45,012 bases of DNA from Gracilariopsis chorda (GCA_003194525.1 NBIV01000417.1:1-45012); one strand, 5' to 3'; numbered from the stretch's first letter, positions 18,636 to 28,440 are shown. Notes: generated by a model not told the origin, from the sequence alone. Program-made: numbers and translations.

Positions 18636-20142
18636 AAGGGAAGCTCTAGCAGTAGTCTTTGCTCTTAAGAAGTTTAGGGTGTATCTCTTGTCATCAATGC
18701 CCTTCACACTAATCACTGATCATCAGGCGTTACAGTACGCTTTTCGAAAGAAAGATATCCACGGTAGACTAGCCAGGTGGATGGACCTTTTGGCAGAGTA
18801 TGACTTTAAGATTCAATACCGAGCCGGTAGCAGCAATCAGGCCGCGGACTACCTTTCTAGAATTGACATACCGGAAACGGTGAGAGAGGGAGAATTAAGT
18901 CTGGTCGTACAGAACATAACGCTAGACAACGATCTTGAAGACGAGTTGGTGGCTACAAAAAGATTTCTTTCTGGCGTGGAAATAGGAATTGAAGACGCAC
19001 AACGAAAACGCACAATTAAAAGGAACGCAAAAGGATTCATTGTTTGGAATGGAAGGCTCATGAGGAGAACATCAAAGGGATTGCGATCGATCCCCTTCCG
19101 AAATGACAGAAAAGTGATCTTAAGAGCCTTTCACGACGACATCGGTCATTGGGGAATAGACTCTACCAGGAGTTTCGTATTGGAAAGGTACTGGTGGCCG
19201 AAGATATATCGTGACATCTTGGACTATGTGAAGAGCTGCAACGGGTGTCAACGAGCGGTAGGCATTCCGGCGTATAAGACTGGCCTTAAGTTTCCCTTGA
19301 CTGGGCTCTTTCATGCGTTTTCTACCGATTTTGCGGGACCACTACCTACATCCCAGAAAGGAAATCGATTCATACTAGTATGTGTGGAACACGTGACGGG
19401 ATGGCCGATTGCTCGAGCCACTGGAATGGCTACGACCCAAGTAGTTATAAAATTCGTACGCGAAGAGATCATACAGCCATTCGGTCTTCCCATGCTCATT
19501 ATATCTGATAATGCAACCTGTTTCCGAGCTAAAGCACTAACGGAATTCATGAAAGAAAAGGGTATCACGTGGAAAACGGTACTCGCATATGCACCCATGT
19601 CAAATGGGAGAGCAGAACGGATGGTTGGTACCCTGAAAAGTGCGATAGCCAAAGAGGTTATCCAAAGAAATGAGGAATGGGACGTAGTTCTATCAAGAGT
19701 GCTTTACGGATATCGAAGACGCCAGATGATAGATGGGAAGTCCCCATTTGAGCTACTATATGGCACAGCACCTCGAATGAACAACCACGAGCCCGCCGCG
19801 CTTGTTGCTCACTACAGTAGTATCCACAGGAGATTAGAGCTAATGGACGCAGAAATAGGTAGAGCAACTCGTGCCTTACGCCAGGAAGAAATTCAGCGTG
19901 ACGAAAGCGGAGTAATTCGCTTCAACGTTGGTGACGAAGTGCTCGTAGCAAAAGGACAAGCACTCAACGCCAAGAAGAAATGGACTCCATTTCAGTCCCG
20001 GTTCTACGGCCCCTGCCAAGTAATAAGATCATCTCACCCACGCTATGTTCTAAGTAGCTCACATCGAAGGGTGTCCCGAGAACCTATACACTCCAGACGG
20101 CTGGTATTGTACTATCGACGTCCTGCTCATCTGCAGGAGTAG
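18622..20142 (+). pseudogene. Ty3 RNase H remainder and integrase
   Basis: The frame after the break reads AACEREALAVVFALKKF and LITDHQALQYAF (RNase H), then integrase: the zinc-binding HHCC region (FHDDIGHWG ... CNGCQ, about 19131-19250), the catalytic core with D in STDFAGPL, D in ISDNATCF and E in SNGRAERMVGTL, and a C-terminal domain with YGPCQVIRSSHPRYVL. The open frame from 18679 to 20142 is intact (487 codons). Integrase inserts element DNA with a 5-bp stagger, matching the GTGAC duplication. No chromodomain follows. Confidence 0.9.
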
Positions 20143-20296
20143 ACTATACAAGCAAATGTGATAGGAATCACTGCGTACAACTTAAGATAATATAGTAGCT
20201 GCTAAGAAGAACGATTATCCGCAGCTACCTGCGTTTATTTATGCAAATAGCATCCATCCATAGTATCAACCGAAAAGCTAGTTCGGAACCAGCTCA

Positions 20297-20887
20297 TCAA
20301 TTTCCGCTTTCGACTTCATCATGGGGCAAATACTTGATGGAACTTTCACCTGGGTCTTTGCGATAAGCCCATACATGACGACCGTCCGAGAACTGAACGG
20401 GATGGGGAAACTCAGCAAGAGCTCGGCCACCTAGTTTAGTGGCAGAAGACAGGACTTGGCGAACCTTCTTCTCTCCAGCCATGATAGGTACCATTACGGC
20501 ATGAAATCGAGGGTCATCGTCCTTCCGATCGACGAGGCGGGAGCTACTAGAACGTCTCGTAGGACCTTTGCAGGCTGCACGGTGAACTGGAACAGACTCG
20601 ATTATCACACGAACCTCGCCCAAAGTAGCCTGAGGGAGAGCAGCGTAAGCTCTGAAAAGTTCCGGCTCATGGCGATAACTAGCTCGAGTAATTCTAGTTG
20701 GCGGCGTCTGCAAGGCCCCACGACCTATCGGAGGGACGATACCAATGGCATTGTCACCTTGCTCGACATGCGTGCCTCTACCAACGGATGTGTAGGGATC
20801 TTGAACCCCCCGGAAGCGAGTATAACGTTCCCTCAACTCCGGACAAAGGCAGTCAAAGCCAGTAATTTCATCACCGGATTGACTCAT
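20297..20887 (-). CDS. Antisense ORF 1 inside the Ty3 element, unknown function
   Basis: A 196-codon frame from ATG (20887) to a stop at 20297, opposite in direction to gag-pol. The product is mixed in charge, without signal peptide or membrane segment. It has a Ser/Arg run (RRSSSSRLVDRKDDD, about residue 130-145) and an ordered-looking C-terminus (FSDGRHVWAYRKD). I do not recognise a family. A minus-strand TATA box CTATATAA (20972-20965) is 78 bp upstream. It shares strand, location and promoter type with antisense ORF 2, suggesting that both are expressed genes of the element. Accidental openness is possible but less likely given two adjacent ORFs with matching promoters. Confidence 0.55.
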   Translation of the reverse strand: MSQSGDEITGFDCLCPELRERYTRFRGVQDPYTSVGRGTHVEQGDNAIGIVPPIGRGALQTPPTRITRASYRHEPELFRAYAALPQATLGEVRVIIESVPVHRAACKGPTRRSSSSRLVDRKDDDPRFHAVMVPIMAGEKKVRQVLSSATKLGGRALAEFPHPVQFSDGRHVWAYRKDPGESSIKYLPHDEVESGN

Positions 20888-20964
20888 GACTGGAAGAACT
20901 TATCTAAACGAACGGGTGACTTCGGTGAAAGGAAAGACTAACGCAATCATCTCCTGAACAGCTC

Positions 20965-20972
20965 TTATATAG
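20965..20972 (-). promoter_or_regulatory. Antisense TATA box for ORF 1
   Basis: CTATATAA on the minus strand, 78 bp before the ATG at 20887. The identical octamer precedes antisense ORF 2 at 22541-22534. Confidence 0.55.
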
Positions 20973-21122
20973 AGGAGCATTGCAAAGCGAGTGAAGACCA
21001 CTTTGTAGTTATGTCTACACCGGAGAAAAGCCTCAAGAAGACAAGATGTATACACAGAAAGAAGAATCATTTATTGGGCTCGAAGGAACACCATACGCAT
21101 AGGAACTATGAGGACAATTCAC

Positions 21123-22304
21123 TTAGTCTCGGCGACCTTTTGGACAGAGCTGACGGACCTCAATGATCTTCGAATACCGGGGATGACCCCCAGCGACTAA
21201 GAAGAAGGAATCCTTACAGAGTCGCAAGGGATGGCGCTCTGCACTATCCAGTATCATTCGGCGACGTCCATCGACCGCGACCAAATGGTTAAAGCGGGAT
21301 GAAGCATGACGGCCATCATACACGATACGCACTAGGTAGTAGCCAGAAGTCACGTTATCCCAAGCGGGGAAGTTCCGAAGCTCGATAGAAGTTTTTCGAA
21401 GCTCGACCTTAAAAGGGAGCCTCGTCACGAAAGAGCTCATCTCCCGCAGACTCGCGAATGTAGTAGGATTCGTCTCGAAGTACTCGGACAACCTGTTGGC
21501 ATCATCTCGACCACATGTCGCATCTATGACATTCAGGAGGGCAGCTTGCATACACTCACCATCGTTACTGCGAGTGTAAATGCGACGCTCGTCTCGTATG
21601 CTGAACTCCAGCAAACGAGTATCCAACGGACGCGCCCCTGAGCCTTGAGAGATGGAAACAGCGAATCCGGGATTCGCTTTGCACCATTCGATGATCAAAC
21701 TACGGCAGTCTCTACCATCGATATCAACGCCAGACCCTGGAGCAACGGGCGGACTAGGCGTATGTCCACTCTTCGCAAGATTCTTCGCGGCGGTCGCCAT
21801 CGGAGCAATACGAAAAGCCGGGCGAAATAAAGTCGTGTCGAACATCTGCAGTGTCCATATGTCAATCACCTGGAATCCGGAGAGTCCAACTTGTCGTCCA
21901 CTTGCTCCTCTAAACTGTCCCTCGAAGAAGAGTATGCGGTCTACTTCCCATCCGGAGTGGCGTGAGCTCGATCTCGCAGAGTTGGATATTGAGGGAGCAT
22001 CGTGGGCATGCGCCGAAGAAGAACCAGCTTTAAAAGGACCAGACCTTTCTCGAGGGGATCGATTATTACTCGCATCAGAGTGATGCGACCCTTTCTCTTG
22101 ATCGGCGACGCGAGAAGTCGGAGCTGGCACGGAGCGTAGTCGTGGCGGCATCGGCAGATTTGTCTTTCCAGCGAACGATTTTCTGGGGGCCTTTTGTCCT
22201 TGAGGACTAGGTTTGTGTCGAGTTGACCGTTTGGATATCGATTCGGTAGGACCTTGTTTCCGAAGTTGTTGCTTACGTCGAGCGTTTTTGCCACCTTTTC
22301 CCAT
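21123..22304 (-). CDS. Antisense ORF 2 inside the Ty3 element: putative papain/OTU-like cysteine protease
   Basis: A 393-codon frame from ATG (22304). Residues 1-120 are basic and Ser/Pro-rich, starting MGKGGKNARRKQQLRK, probably disordered and possibly nucleic-acid-binding or nuclear-targeting. The folded part is about 121-393. It contains NDGECMQAALL (C251), the form of an OTU/papain nucleophile motif (DGxC at the start of a helix), then RFNHLVAVDGRRRMILDS with H340 before a beta strand and D353 after it, the order Cys-His-Asp of papain-fold peptidases. If active it could process a protein, or remove ubiquitin-like modifiers if OTU-like. The gene is antisense between pol and the 3' LTR, with its own TATA. 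The family match is by motif pattern only; catalysis is not shown. Confidence 0.65.
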   Translation of the reverse strand: MGKGGKNARRKQQLRKQGPTESISKRSTRHKPSPQGQKAPRKSFAGKTNLPMPPRLRSVPAPTSRVADQEKGSHHSDASNNRSPRERSGPFKAGSSSAHAHDAPSISNSARSSSRHSGWEVDRILFFEGQFRGASGRQVGLSGFQVIDIWTLQMFDTTLFRPAFRIAPMATAAKNLAKSGHTPSPPVAPGSGVDIDGRDCRSLIIEWCKANPGFAVSISQGSGARPLDTRLLEFSIRDERRIYTRSNDGECMQAALLNVIDATCGRDDANRLSEYFETNPTTFASLREMSSFVTRLPFKVELRKTSIELRNFPAWDNVTSGYYLVRIVYDGRHASSRFNHLVAVDGRRRMILDSAERHPLRLCKDSFFLVAGGHPRYSKIIEVRQLCPKGRRD

Positions 22305-22533
22305 GGTTTCTCTTCCTACCCGAACACTTATCCCTCTTCTACAACGTTAGTGTAGATCGATTTTGGAGGCGAAAGGATCGCAGGAAGATATTCCCAATGG
22401 GCGTTGCCTAGTCGTGTAGTTCACTTTCGGCTTAGTACCTAGTCACGCTAGAAGCGTTTTCGGTGTGGTCCCGTATCCGCTCGCGCTTGAAGGTTGCCAA
22501 GCGGGAGAGCACGGAACCCGGACGGAAGGCCTG

Positions 22534-22541
22534 TTATATAG
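22534..22541 (-). promoter_or_regulatory. Antisense TATA box for the protease-like ORF
   Basis: CTATATAA on the minus strand, 230 bp before the ATG at 22304, next to a near-palindromic GC box (CGCCGCCCGGGGCGGCG, about 22550-22566). Confidence 0.5.
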
Positions 22542-22570
22542 TGCTGAAACGCCGCCCGGGGCGGCGGTGT

Positions 22571-22582
22571 GAGGGGGGAGTG
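22571..22582 (+). promoter_or_regulatory. Ty3 polypurine tract
   Basis: GAGGGGGGAGTG-like purine run directly before the 3' LTR; it would prime plus-strand DNA synthesis. Confidence 0.7.
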
Positions 22583-22849
22583 TGTCGCGTGCCTGTGGTG
22601 CACACGCATTGATCTAGATATAGTTTTTATTCTGCACATTTTTATTGGGCGCTGCCCAGCTTCCAGCATGGAAGCTGAGCATCGCGCCCGCATAAATACT
22701 TGCCTCTCACACTGGCGGCTTCACCGCTCGGGGGGGGGGAGGCAGGAAGCAACCCGCACACCAAAAGAGTCAGTGGCGCCCCCCTTTGTCGCCATCACCT
22801 CCACCCCTACAACAACAACGCGCGTCCTCCCCCGTTTCCTTGCGCAACA
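22583..22849 (+). repeat. Ty3 3' LTR
   Basis: 267 bp, nearly identical to 15157-15422, and followed by the GTGAC duplication. Confidence 0.95.
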
Positions 22850-22854
22850 GTGAC

Positions 22855-23231
22855 ATTGACGCGTCAAAGGGCGCATGTCCGGCGCATGTTGAGCATCTAA
22901 CTATTGACGAGGCTCATACAGGTGCATTCGGTTGTAAAGTTAGACAGCGAGTGGCCTCATGCAAGGCACTAGTAGACACTAGCCTTATGCAAGGCACAAG
23001 CGTGGACACACATACCATATAAAGTGCACGGGCGTCTCGGCGGCGGCGCTCAACGGCGGCGAGAATAAGGCGTTTGTTGCTTCCGATCCACACGATTGTG
23101 CGCGCGCTACATGGGTGCAACTTGTGTATACGTATACATATATTCTATTAGATTAGTTGTACTCCAATCTATAATACACGGTGTATTGCTGCTGCTTCAC
23201 ATGCAAGTAAACTTTACTTATGGGTTATATG
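22855..23231 (+). repeat. Second fragment of the probable older LTR
   Basis: No gene is seen. The piece has a TATA-like CATATAAAG at about 23009 and would continue the TGTTGG-starting sequence at 15108-15156 once the Ty3 element and one GTGAC copy are removed. It is cut again at 23231 by the copia element. After that element, GGATATCGGGGCACGAG (about 28670) resembles a tRNA primer-binding site. The reconstruction is plausible but rests on one copy. Confidence 0.35.
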
Positions 23232-23442
23232 TGTGAAAGGTTGTGGAAGGTGTTCCCTCCGGCCGGTGGTGCTCGGGTCAGCGCCGCCGGCCGCTCTTTA
23301 TAGTCCTACAATTCTTATTAAAATGTACGTAATTAGGAGAGGTCTGCATTTGTAATCAAGAGAGTTGGACAAGATTACAAATGCAACTGACACTAAATTA
23401 CAACAGCCGATAGTGCAGCCGTACAAATTGCGTGTCCTCACA
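23232..23442 (-). repeat. Copia-1 3' LTR
   Basis: 211 bp; TGTGAAAGG ... CCTCACA when read on the plus strand. On the minus strand the purine-rich GCGAGGGACAG lies just upstream of it and would be the PPT. Confidence 0.93.
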
Positions 23443-23686
23443 CTGTCCCTCGCAAACAACTCTAAAGTTATTTGCGCATCATTAATGCCACCGTTAAAAA
23501 CCTAAATATCAGCAAAAACCATATAGGATAAAAAGCTGCATAGTTAGGAAAAGGTATAGCAATGTAATACTTATCTAAGTCCAAAATAGTGTTTTCAAGA
23601 ACAGATAATCTGGATAAAACGCATAGAAACAAAAACAAAACAAGAAACAAACAAAAAAAAAAAATTGGTCAATAAATGTTCAACAG

Positions 23687-26600
23687 TTATTGTAGTCCGC
23701 ACAAAACAGAAAGTTGGTATAAGCTTTCTCGGTTAGCAGCTTTTGTCATTATGTCAGCCGGCTGGGAATCAGTTCTGATCTCAAGTATTTTCAGCATTCC
23801 AGACTTCACAAGGTCTTTGACATGATGGTATTTCAGAGAAATATGTTTGTTTCTCTCAGACGTTTTTGAAGTCTTTGCAATAGAGTTTGCCGTAGAACTG
23901 TCTGTATAGATACAGACGGGATACATTCCGATAGGCTCTTCTTGCAGAATTTGGCAATGATGAAGCTCCCAAAATAGTCTTCGGATCCAAGTCACTAACT
24001 TAGCGCAATACGATAAAGCAATGTATTCAGCTTCTCCCGAAGACAAAGCCACGATTGTCTGTTTCTTGCTAGTCCATAGGATTGGAGCATCGTTGACTTT
24101 GATCAGTACTCCTGTCGTTGACTTCCTTGTTTCTCGGCATCCTGCCCAGTCCGCATCGCAAAAACCTTCCAAAGGTGATACACTGGTTGCGGGAAAGTGC
24201 ATACAAAGGTTCTTTGTTCCCTTTAAATATCTAAGCACTCGCTTTGCCAAAGCTAAGTGCCTTAAACAAGGTTTATGAACCTGTCTCGCCAGCATTGAAG
24301 CTGCAAACATGACGTCTGGTCTAGAAGCCACGGCTAGATACATCAGTTGTCCTACCAGTTTCCGATATTTCCGGTGGAGTGGAGGAGGCAGCTTCTGTTC
24401 CTGTTCGCTTGTACCCATGATAGAGTAGCCATGGTGCAACGGTGTTTGCACAGGGTTTGCGTTTCCGAGGTTATATTCTCGTAGCAGCTTATCCACATAC
24501 GTTTCCTGACTAACCTTGATGCCATGTCTGTCCCGACTGAGATGAAGTCCGACGAATGATTTGGCTTCTCCCAATAGTTTCACTTGAAAACGTCTCTTCA
24601 TTTCGGCTTTAAAGTCGTCCAGAAGAGACCTCGAGTCAGACGACATCAGTATGTCGTCCACAACGATGACGAGGATCAGTATCCCACTGCTTGATCGATA
24701 TATATAGAGACGGTAGTCCGTTTTCGATTGACGGAATTGCAGTGTGATCAACGTCGTGTGTAGAAACGATCCCCAGATCTGTCCAGCCTGCTTTGCCCCG
24801 TATAATGATTTCAGCAGTAGACATACTTTTCCCGGAACGTATGAAGTTCCAGACGAGTTCTGGGGTTGTTCCATGATCAATGGTTCATCGAGGTCGCCGT
24901 ACAGGTAGGCGTTGCTGATATCCATTGTTTCCAGCAAAAGGTCTTGCGCAGCAGCCTTTGCCAATGCCAACCTTATTGTCTCAAGTCTTGCGACTGGGGC
25001 ATAAAGGTTTTCAGGGTCGTAATCGATGTACGGTTTCTGCATGTCCCCTCGCGCTACACAACGTGCCTTAGGAAGGATATCCAAAGGTTTTGCGCTGAGT
25101 TGTTTTGCCGTAAATGTCCAAAGGAATGGGATTGGATTCATTCCTGGTTTTCGGTCAATGAGCTTCCATGTTTTGCGTTCGATGAGAGCGTCATACTCTC
25201 GGTCGATTGCGTCTGCCCATTCTGGTATTGTCCTTGCTTGGGAAAATGTCTTTGGTACTTTTTCCAGCTCACTGTTATTTGTTGAACGAGTGTGTGCCAC
25301 TAGACAATGTTCCAAAGCTGAGTCCAAGTGTTCTTCATCCACTTCGTCATTACGTTCTTCTGCTTCTGTCCTGCCCAAGGACGAGAAGTCGAGAAGCTCG
25401 TTGATGGAAGGCAGTATTTTCTTGGCCATCTTAAAGTCCCTTTGCCTCACCATGATCACTTTCTTTTGGGAAGGTATGTATACCCGATACAGTGTTTGGA
25501 AGCTCTCCATTCCAACGAAGTGGCCGTAGATGGCGCGTGGGAGTATTTTCTTGTTGGGAATGGTTTCCGACCTGTATATAAAGGCGTGGCCATCTTGTCC
25601 AAACTTCAGTAATGTATCGAACGATGGATTTTGTCCAAACCACTCTTTGTAGGGGATTCTCATGTCAAGTCGTGAGTTTGGAAGGCGGTTTCGCAGCCAG
25701 TTTGCATGCGATATCGCTTCTTCCCATAGTTCGAGTGGTAATTTTGATGCAAAGAGCAGAGTTCTGGCCGTTTTCCATAAGTCTTGGATAATTTTCTCCG
25801 CTGCGCCGTTAGACTCATGTGCATGTGGAGGAGTGTACTCCAAGAGGATCCCGTTATCTAATGCGTAATGGATGAACTCATTAGACCTATTCTCACCAGC
25901 TCCGTCGAGGCGAACGTGGTACAAACGGTTTTGGGGTTGTTCGTTTTCTGCGAGAGCCTTGTACCAACGTATTGATTGCGTGAATTGGTCTTTCTTAGTC
26001 AGGAAGTATATTGATGATGCCCTTGTATTGTTGTCAAGTATTACCTGCATGTACTTTGATCCTTGTAACGAAGGTGGGGATATTGGGCCTGTGAGGTCTG
26101 TGTGTGTCAAAGCTAAGGGGTGGTTTGCCACTGAATGCAAGCGTTGGGTTGGAGATCGCCTCGATTTTGCCTCAATGCATGGACTGCAATGTATGTTTTC
26201 GATTTCCGTCGGCGGCAGGTTAGGAATTCGTGAAGATTGCAGGATTGTGCGAAGCAACCTGTCCTTGCCGGGGTGTCCGAGTTTTTCATGCCAGTCAATT
26301 GCTGTGTTTCCGGGCATGACTTGTGCGGTTTGGGCTGTCGATGGAGCGATCGGCTTTGGTAGTGGGTACAAACCGCTTTTAGCTTTGCAGCGATGAAGTT
26401 CTTTCCCGTTTTTGACGTCACTTAGGACAAATCCATGAAAGGAGTCTTCGTTGGAAAAGGAAACGTTTGTGTGCTGTGATAAGACGTATAATGAAATAAG
26501 GTTTGAGTCAAACGAAGGTGTGTGCTTCGCAGGTAACCTTATTCCGTCTCCTACTGGCAGCATAATTGTCCCTGCTCCAACTATTTCCGATTGTCTGTCG

Positions 26601-27667
26601 CATGTTCGGACGGACTCATTTTCCACAGGCTCATAATCCCAGAAGAGGTTTCTGTCGTTTACAAACACATGAGTTGCTCCACAATCCAGCCAGGTTGTAG
26701 TTCCATTGTTCACTGAACAATATTTAGCTTCGGCAATAGCTACGAAACCTCGGGGCTGGGGGTTGCGGTTGTAGTGACTTGAGGGTTTGTTTGATCCTCC
26801 GTTGGAGTCCCAGTTCCTGTTTCCAGTACTAGATAATTGGTGTTTGTGTTTGTTGGCTTGGGGACCCCTGCGATGGTTTTGGTTGGGGTTGTTTTCTTTT
26901 CTCAACCGGCATTCGGAACGAATGTGACCTAGTTTTCCACAATGCCAACATCTAACGGATTTAGACTTCCTTTTCTTCACGGAGGAAATTAAGGATGTCT
27001 TTCTCGCAGCCATGTAGGGGTGCTGTGTATTTGGTGGTGGAGGTGCGGGGCTTGTTTGGTTTCTCGAGTCCCTGTGTTTGCGTCTGTCCATTTCTGATCT
27101 TATCAAAGAAGCAACTTGGTCATGTTCCATATCGTTGGCGTCTGCAAGTAGTGTGATAGCCATAAGAGAGTCTGGTAGAGTTCTGAGTAAGCAAGCAGTT
27201 CTCTCCTTATCGTTGAGAGCATCTCCTAGGCGTGCCAGTTCTAGAAAGATTGTTTCCATTTCGTGGAGATGTTCAAGGATATTTCCATCGTCCTTGAAAA
27301 CGAGATTGTTCAGGCGCTGTCGAAGGTTCATCTTGGTTTGGATGTTATCCTTCTTGTACGTACCCTCCAGTTTCCTCCAGACGTCCAACGCAGAACATTG
27401 TTCGCGTTCCAGTAATTCAGAAACGGCAACTACTGGTTGTGTTCCAAGGTTTTGAACAATAATCGAACGAGCTTTTCGATCCGCATCATCCCATCGGCGG
27501 CGGGCTTGGGCTGAGCTCTCGCCTTCCAATGGTCTGGGTTCGGTTAAGACGAAGAGAACTTGGTCAACATTCATCAAGTCCCTTATGTAGATCCTCCATG
27601 TGTAATAGTCCGAGGATCCTTTAAGGCGGGGAATAGTGCGCTTGCCTTCTTCTCTGTTCTCACTCAT
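23687..27667 (-). CDS. Ty1/copia gag-pol polyprotein, intact
   Basis: 1326 residues from a true ATG (27667). Gag (about 1-235) includes the copia gag helical pattern with LEHLHEMETIFLELARLG. A CCHC knuckle CWHCGKLGHIRSEC spans residues 240-253. The protease active site is WLDCGATHVF (D329; Cys replaces the usual Ser). Integrase has HEKLGHPGKDRL and CSPCIEAKS (zinc site), then D in HTDLTGPI, D in RLDGAGENRS and E in SNGAAEKII. RT has SLYGAKQAGQIWG and the catalytic IVVDDILMSS (VDD). RNase H has GFCDADWAGC and LSSGEAEYIAL, ending with the typical HVKDLV and DIMTKA motifs. The order protease-integrase-RT-RNase H defines Ty1/copia. The polyprotein would be cut by its own protease. Confidence 0.95.
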   Translation of the reverse strand: MSENREEGKRTIPRLKGSSDYYTWRIYIRDLMNVDQVLFVLTEPRPLEGESSAQARRRWDDADRKARSIIVQNLGTQPVVAVSELLEREQCSALDVWRKLEGTYKKDNIQTKMNLRQRLNNLVFKDDGNILEHLHEMETIFLELARLGDALNDKERTACLLRTLPDSLMAITLLADANDMEHDQVASLIRSEMDRRKHRDSRNQTSPAPPPPNTQHPYMAARKTSLISSVKKRKSKSVRCWHCGKLGHIRSECRLRKENNPNQNHRRGPQANKHKHQLSSTGNRNWDSNGGSNKPSSHYNRNPQPRGFVAIAEAKYCSVNNGTTTWLDCGATHVFVNDRNLFWDYEPVENESVRTCDRQSEIVGAGTIMLPVGDGIRLPAKHTPSFDSNLISLYVLSQHTNVSFSNEDSFHGFVLSDVKNGKELHRCKAKSGLYPLPKPIAPSTAQTAQVMPGNTAIDWHEKLGHPGKDRLLRTILQSSRIPNLPPTEIENIHCSPCIEAKSRRSPTQRLHSVANHPLALTHTDLTGPISPPSLQGSKYMQVILDNNTRASSIYFLTKKDQFTQSIRWYKALAENEQPQNRLYHVRLDGAGENRSNEFIHYALDNGILLEYTPPHAHESNGAAEKIIQDLWKTARTLLFASKLPLELWEEAISHANWLRNRLPNSRLDMRIPYKEWFGQNPSFDTLLKFGQDGHAFIYRSETIPNKKILPRAIYGHFVGMESFQTLYRVYIPSQKKVIMVRQRDFKMAKKILPSINELLDFSSLGRTEAEERNDEVDEEHLDSALEHCLVAHTRSTNNSELEKVPKTFSQARTIPEWADAIDREYDALIERKTWKLIDRKPGMNPIPFLWTFTAKQLSAKPLDILPKARCVARGDMQKPYIDYDPENLYAPVARLETIRLALAKAAAQDLLLETMDISNAYLYGDLDEPLIMEQPQNSSGTSYVPGKVCLLLKSLYGAKQAGQIWGSFLHTTLITLQFRQSKTDYRLYIYRSSSGILILVIVVDDILMSSDSRSLLDDFKAEMKRRFQVKLLGEAKSFVGLHLSRDRHGIKVSQETYVDKLLREYNLGNANPVQTPLHHGYSIMGTSEQEQKLPPPLHRKYRKLVGQLMYLAVASRPDVMFAASMLARQVHKPCLRHLALAKRVLRYLKGTKNLCMHFPATSVSPLEGFCDADWAGCRETRKSTTGVLIKVNDAPILWTSKKQTIVALSSGEAEYIALSYCAKLVTWIRRLFWELHHCQILQEEPIGMYPVCIYTDSSTANSIAKTSKTSERNKHISLKYHHVKDLVKSGMLKILEIRTDSQPADIMTKAANRESLYQLSVLCGLQ

Positions 27668-28440
27668 GTTGATGCCTTGTGAGTAGAGAAAGAGTGAATT
27701 GACCTCTGGTTATCGAGGTACCTTTTGTTAGTCTGCTTGACCTCTGGCTAGCGAGGTACCTTTTATTAGTCTTCCTTCGAGCGGGCGCACTGACAGGAGA
27801 AACTACCTCCGCTACCCTAAGGGTTCAACCCCTGGAACCGGGTCACACTCTCCCGGTGAGTCGCTTTGATCTGCCTGCTAAGCTTCTCGCGAAAAGAAGC
27901 AAAGTGCCTTGAATCCTTACGAAGCTTCCAAGGGAGGTTACTAACTGAAGATAAGTTTTCACCAGTTGACCCCTTCTGGCCTCTTGCAGGAATGCTGCGC
28001 GGCGTTCTTCGGAGCGATAAGTTGAAGGAGATAGTACAAAACTCCACCGGCGTATGCGGTAGCTTGGGCCAAACGACGACACACCGTGTCACCACTAGCA
28101 GACAGAGCCTCCCCCAGCAGAGCCGGTTATCCGGAAGGAATGTCAAATCTAGCAGATTACTTCAAGTGCCCAATCGATTCCCGTACCGGTGCTCAGCTTG
28201 CAAGCTACCACGCCTTTATCCGTTCGACGAAAAGAGATGAAAAAAAGAAGAAAAACAAATACCACAAAGATACAAGATGAAAAAAAAAGCCTTTTATCAG
28301 CGAGAAGAGAAAGGTTGTATGTTGATGCTTCCGTGGGTCCAAGGAATGGTTCGGTACAGAGCGTTGCGGGGCGCCGGTTGAAGTTTGGTCAGCGGTTGTC
28401 GAGGGGAGAGGCGGCGGGGAGGGTTGAGCGAGTGCTACCA
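27668..28440 (-). other. Copia-1 leader (773 bp) with an internal duplication
   Basis: A long untranslated leader on the minus strand, with T-rich tracts on that strand near 28230-28285. A tandem duplication lies next to gag: the unit TTGACCTCTGG..CGAGGTACC occurs twice at about 27698-27773. TCTACTCACAAG (minus, 27687-27676) is 8 nt from the gag ATG and has the look of a 3' splice site, so a leader intron is possible. Frames here are short and unconvincing. Confidence 0.5.
28426..28440 (-). promoter_or_regulatory. Copia-1 primer-binding site
   Basis: TGGTAGCACTCGCTC on the minus strand, directly inside the 5' LTR. TGGTAGCA complements the TGCTACCA 3' end known from initiator tRNA-Met of animals. 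Confidence 0.7.

Larger units (their letters stand above)
15157..22849 (+). mobile_element. Full-length Ty3/gypsy retrotransposon with antisense ORFs
   Basis: The LTRs at 15157-15422 and 22583-22849 differ at only about five positions, and GTGAC flanks both sides (15152-15156 and 22850-22854), so the ends are certain. The element is 7.69 kb. The sense strand carries gag and pol in Ty3 order: zinc knuckles, protease, RT, RNase H, integrase (15458-20142). Between pol and the 3' LTR, 2.4 kb hold two antisense ORFs (20887-20297 and 22304-21123), each preceded by an antisense TATA box. Two indels (about 15485 and 18622) break the sense frame. No chromodomain is visible after integrase. The near-identical LTRs point to a recent insertion despite the broken frames. 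Confidence 0.95.

Noticed and set aside
19900..20142. Chromodomain at the end of Ty3 integrase
   Set aside because: No aromatic-cage pattern after the integrase C-terminal domain; the ORF ends soon after YRRPAHLQE.
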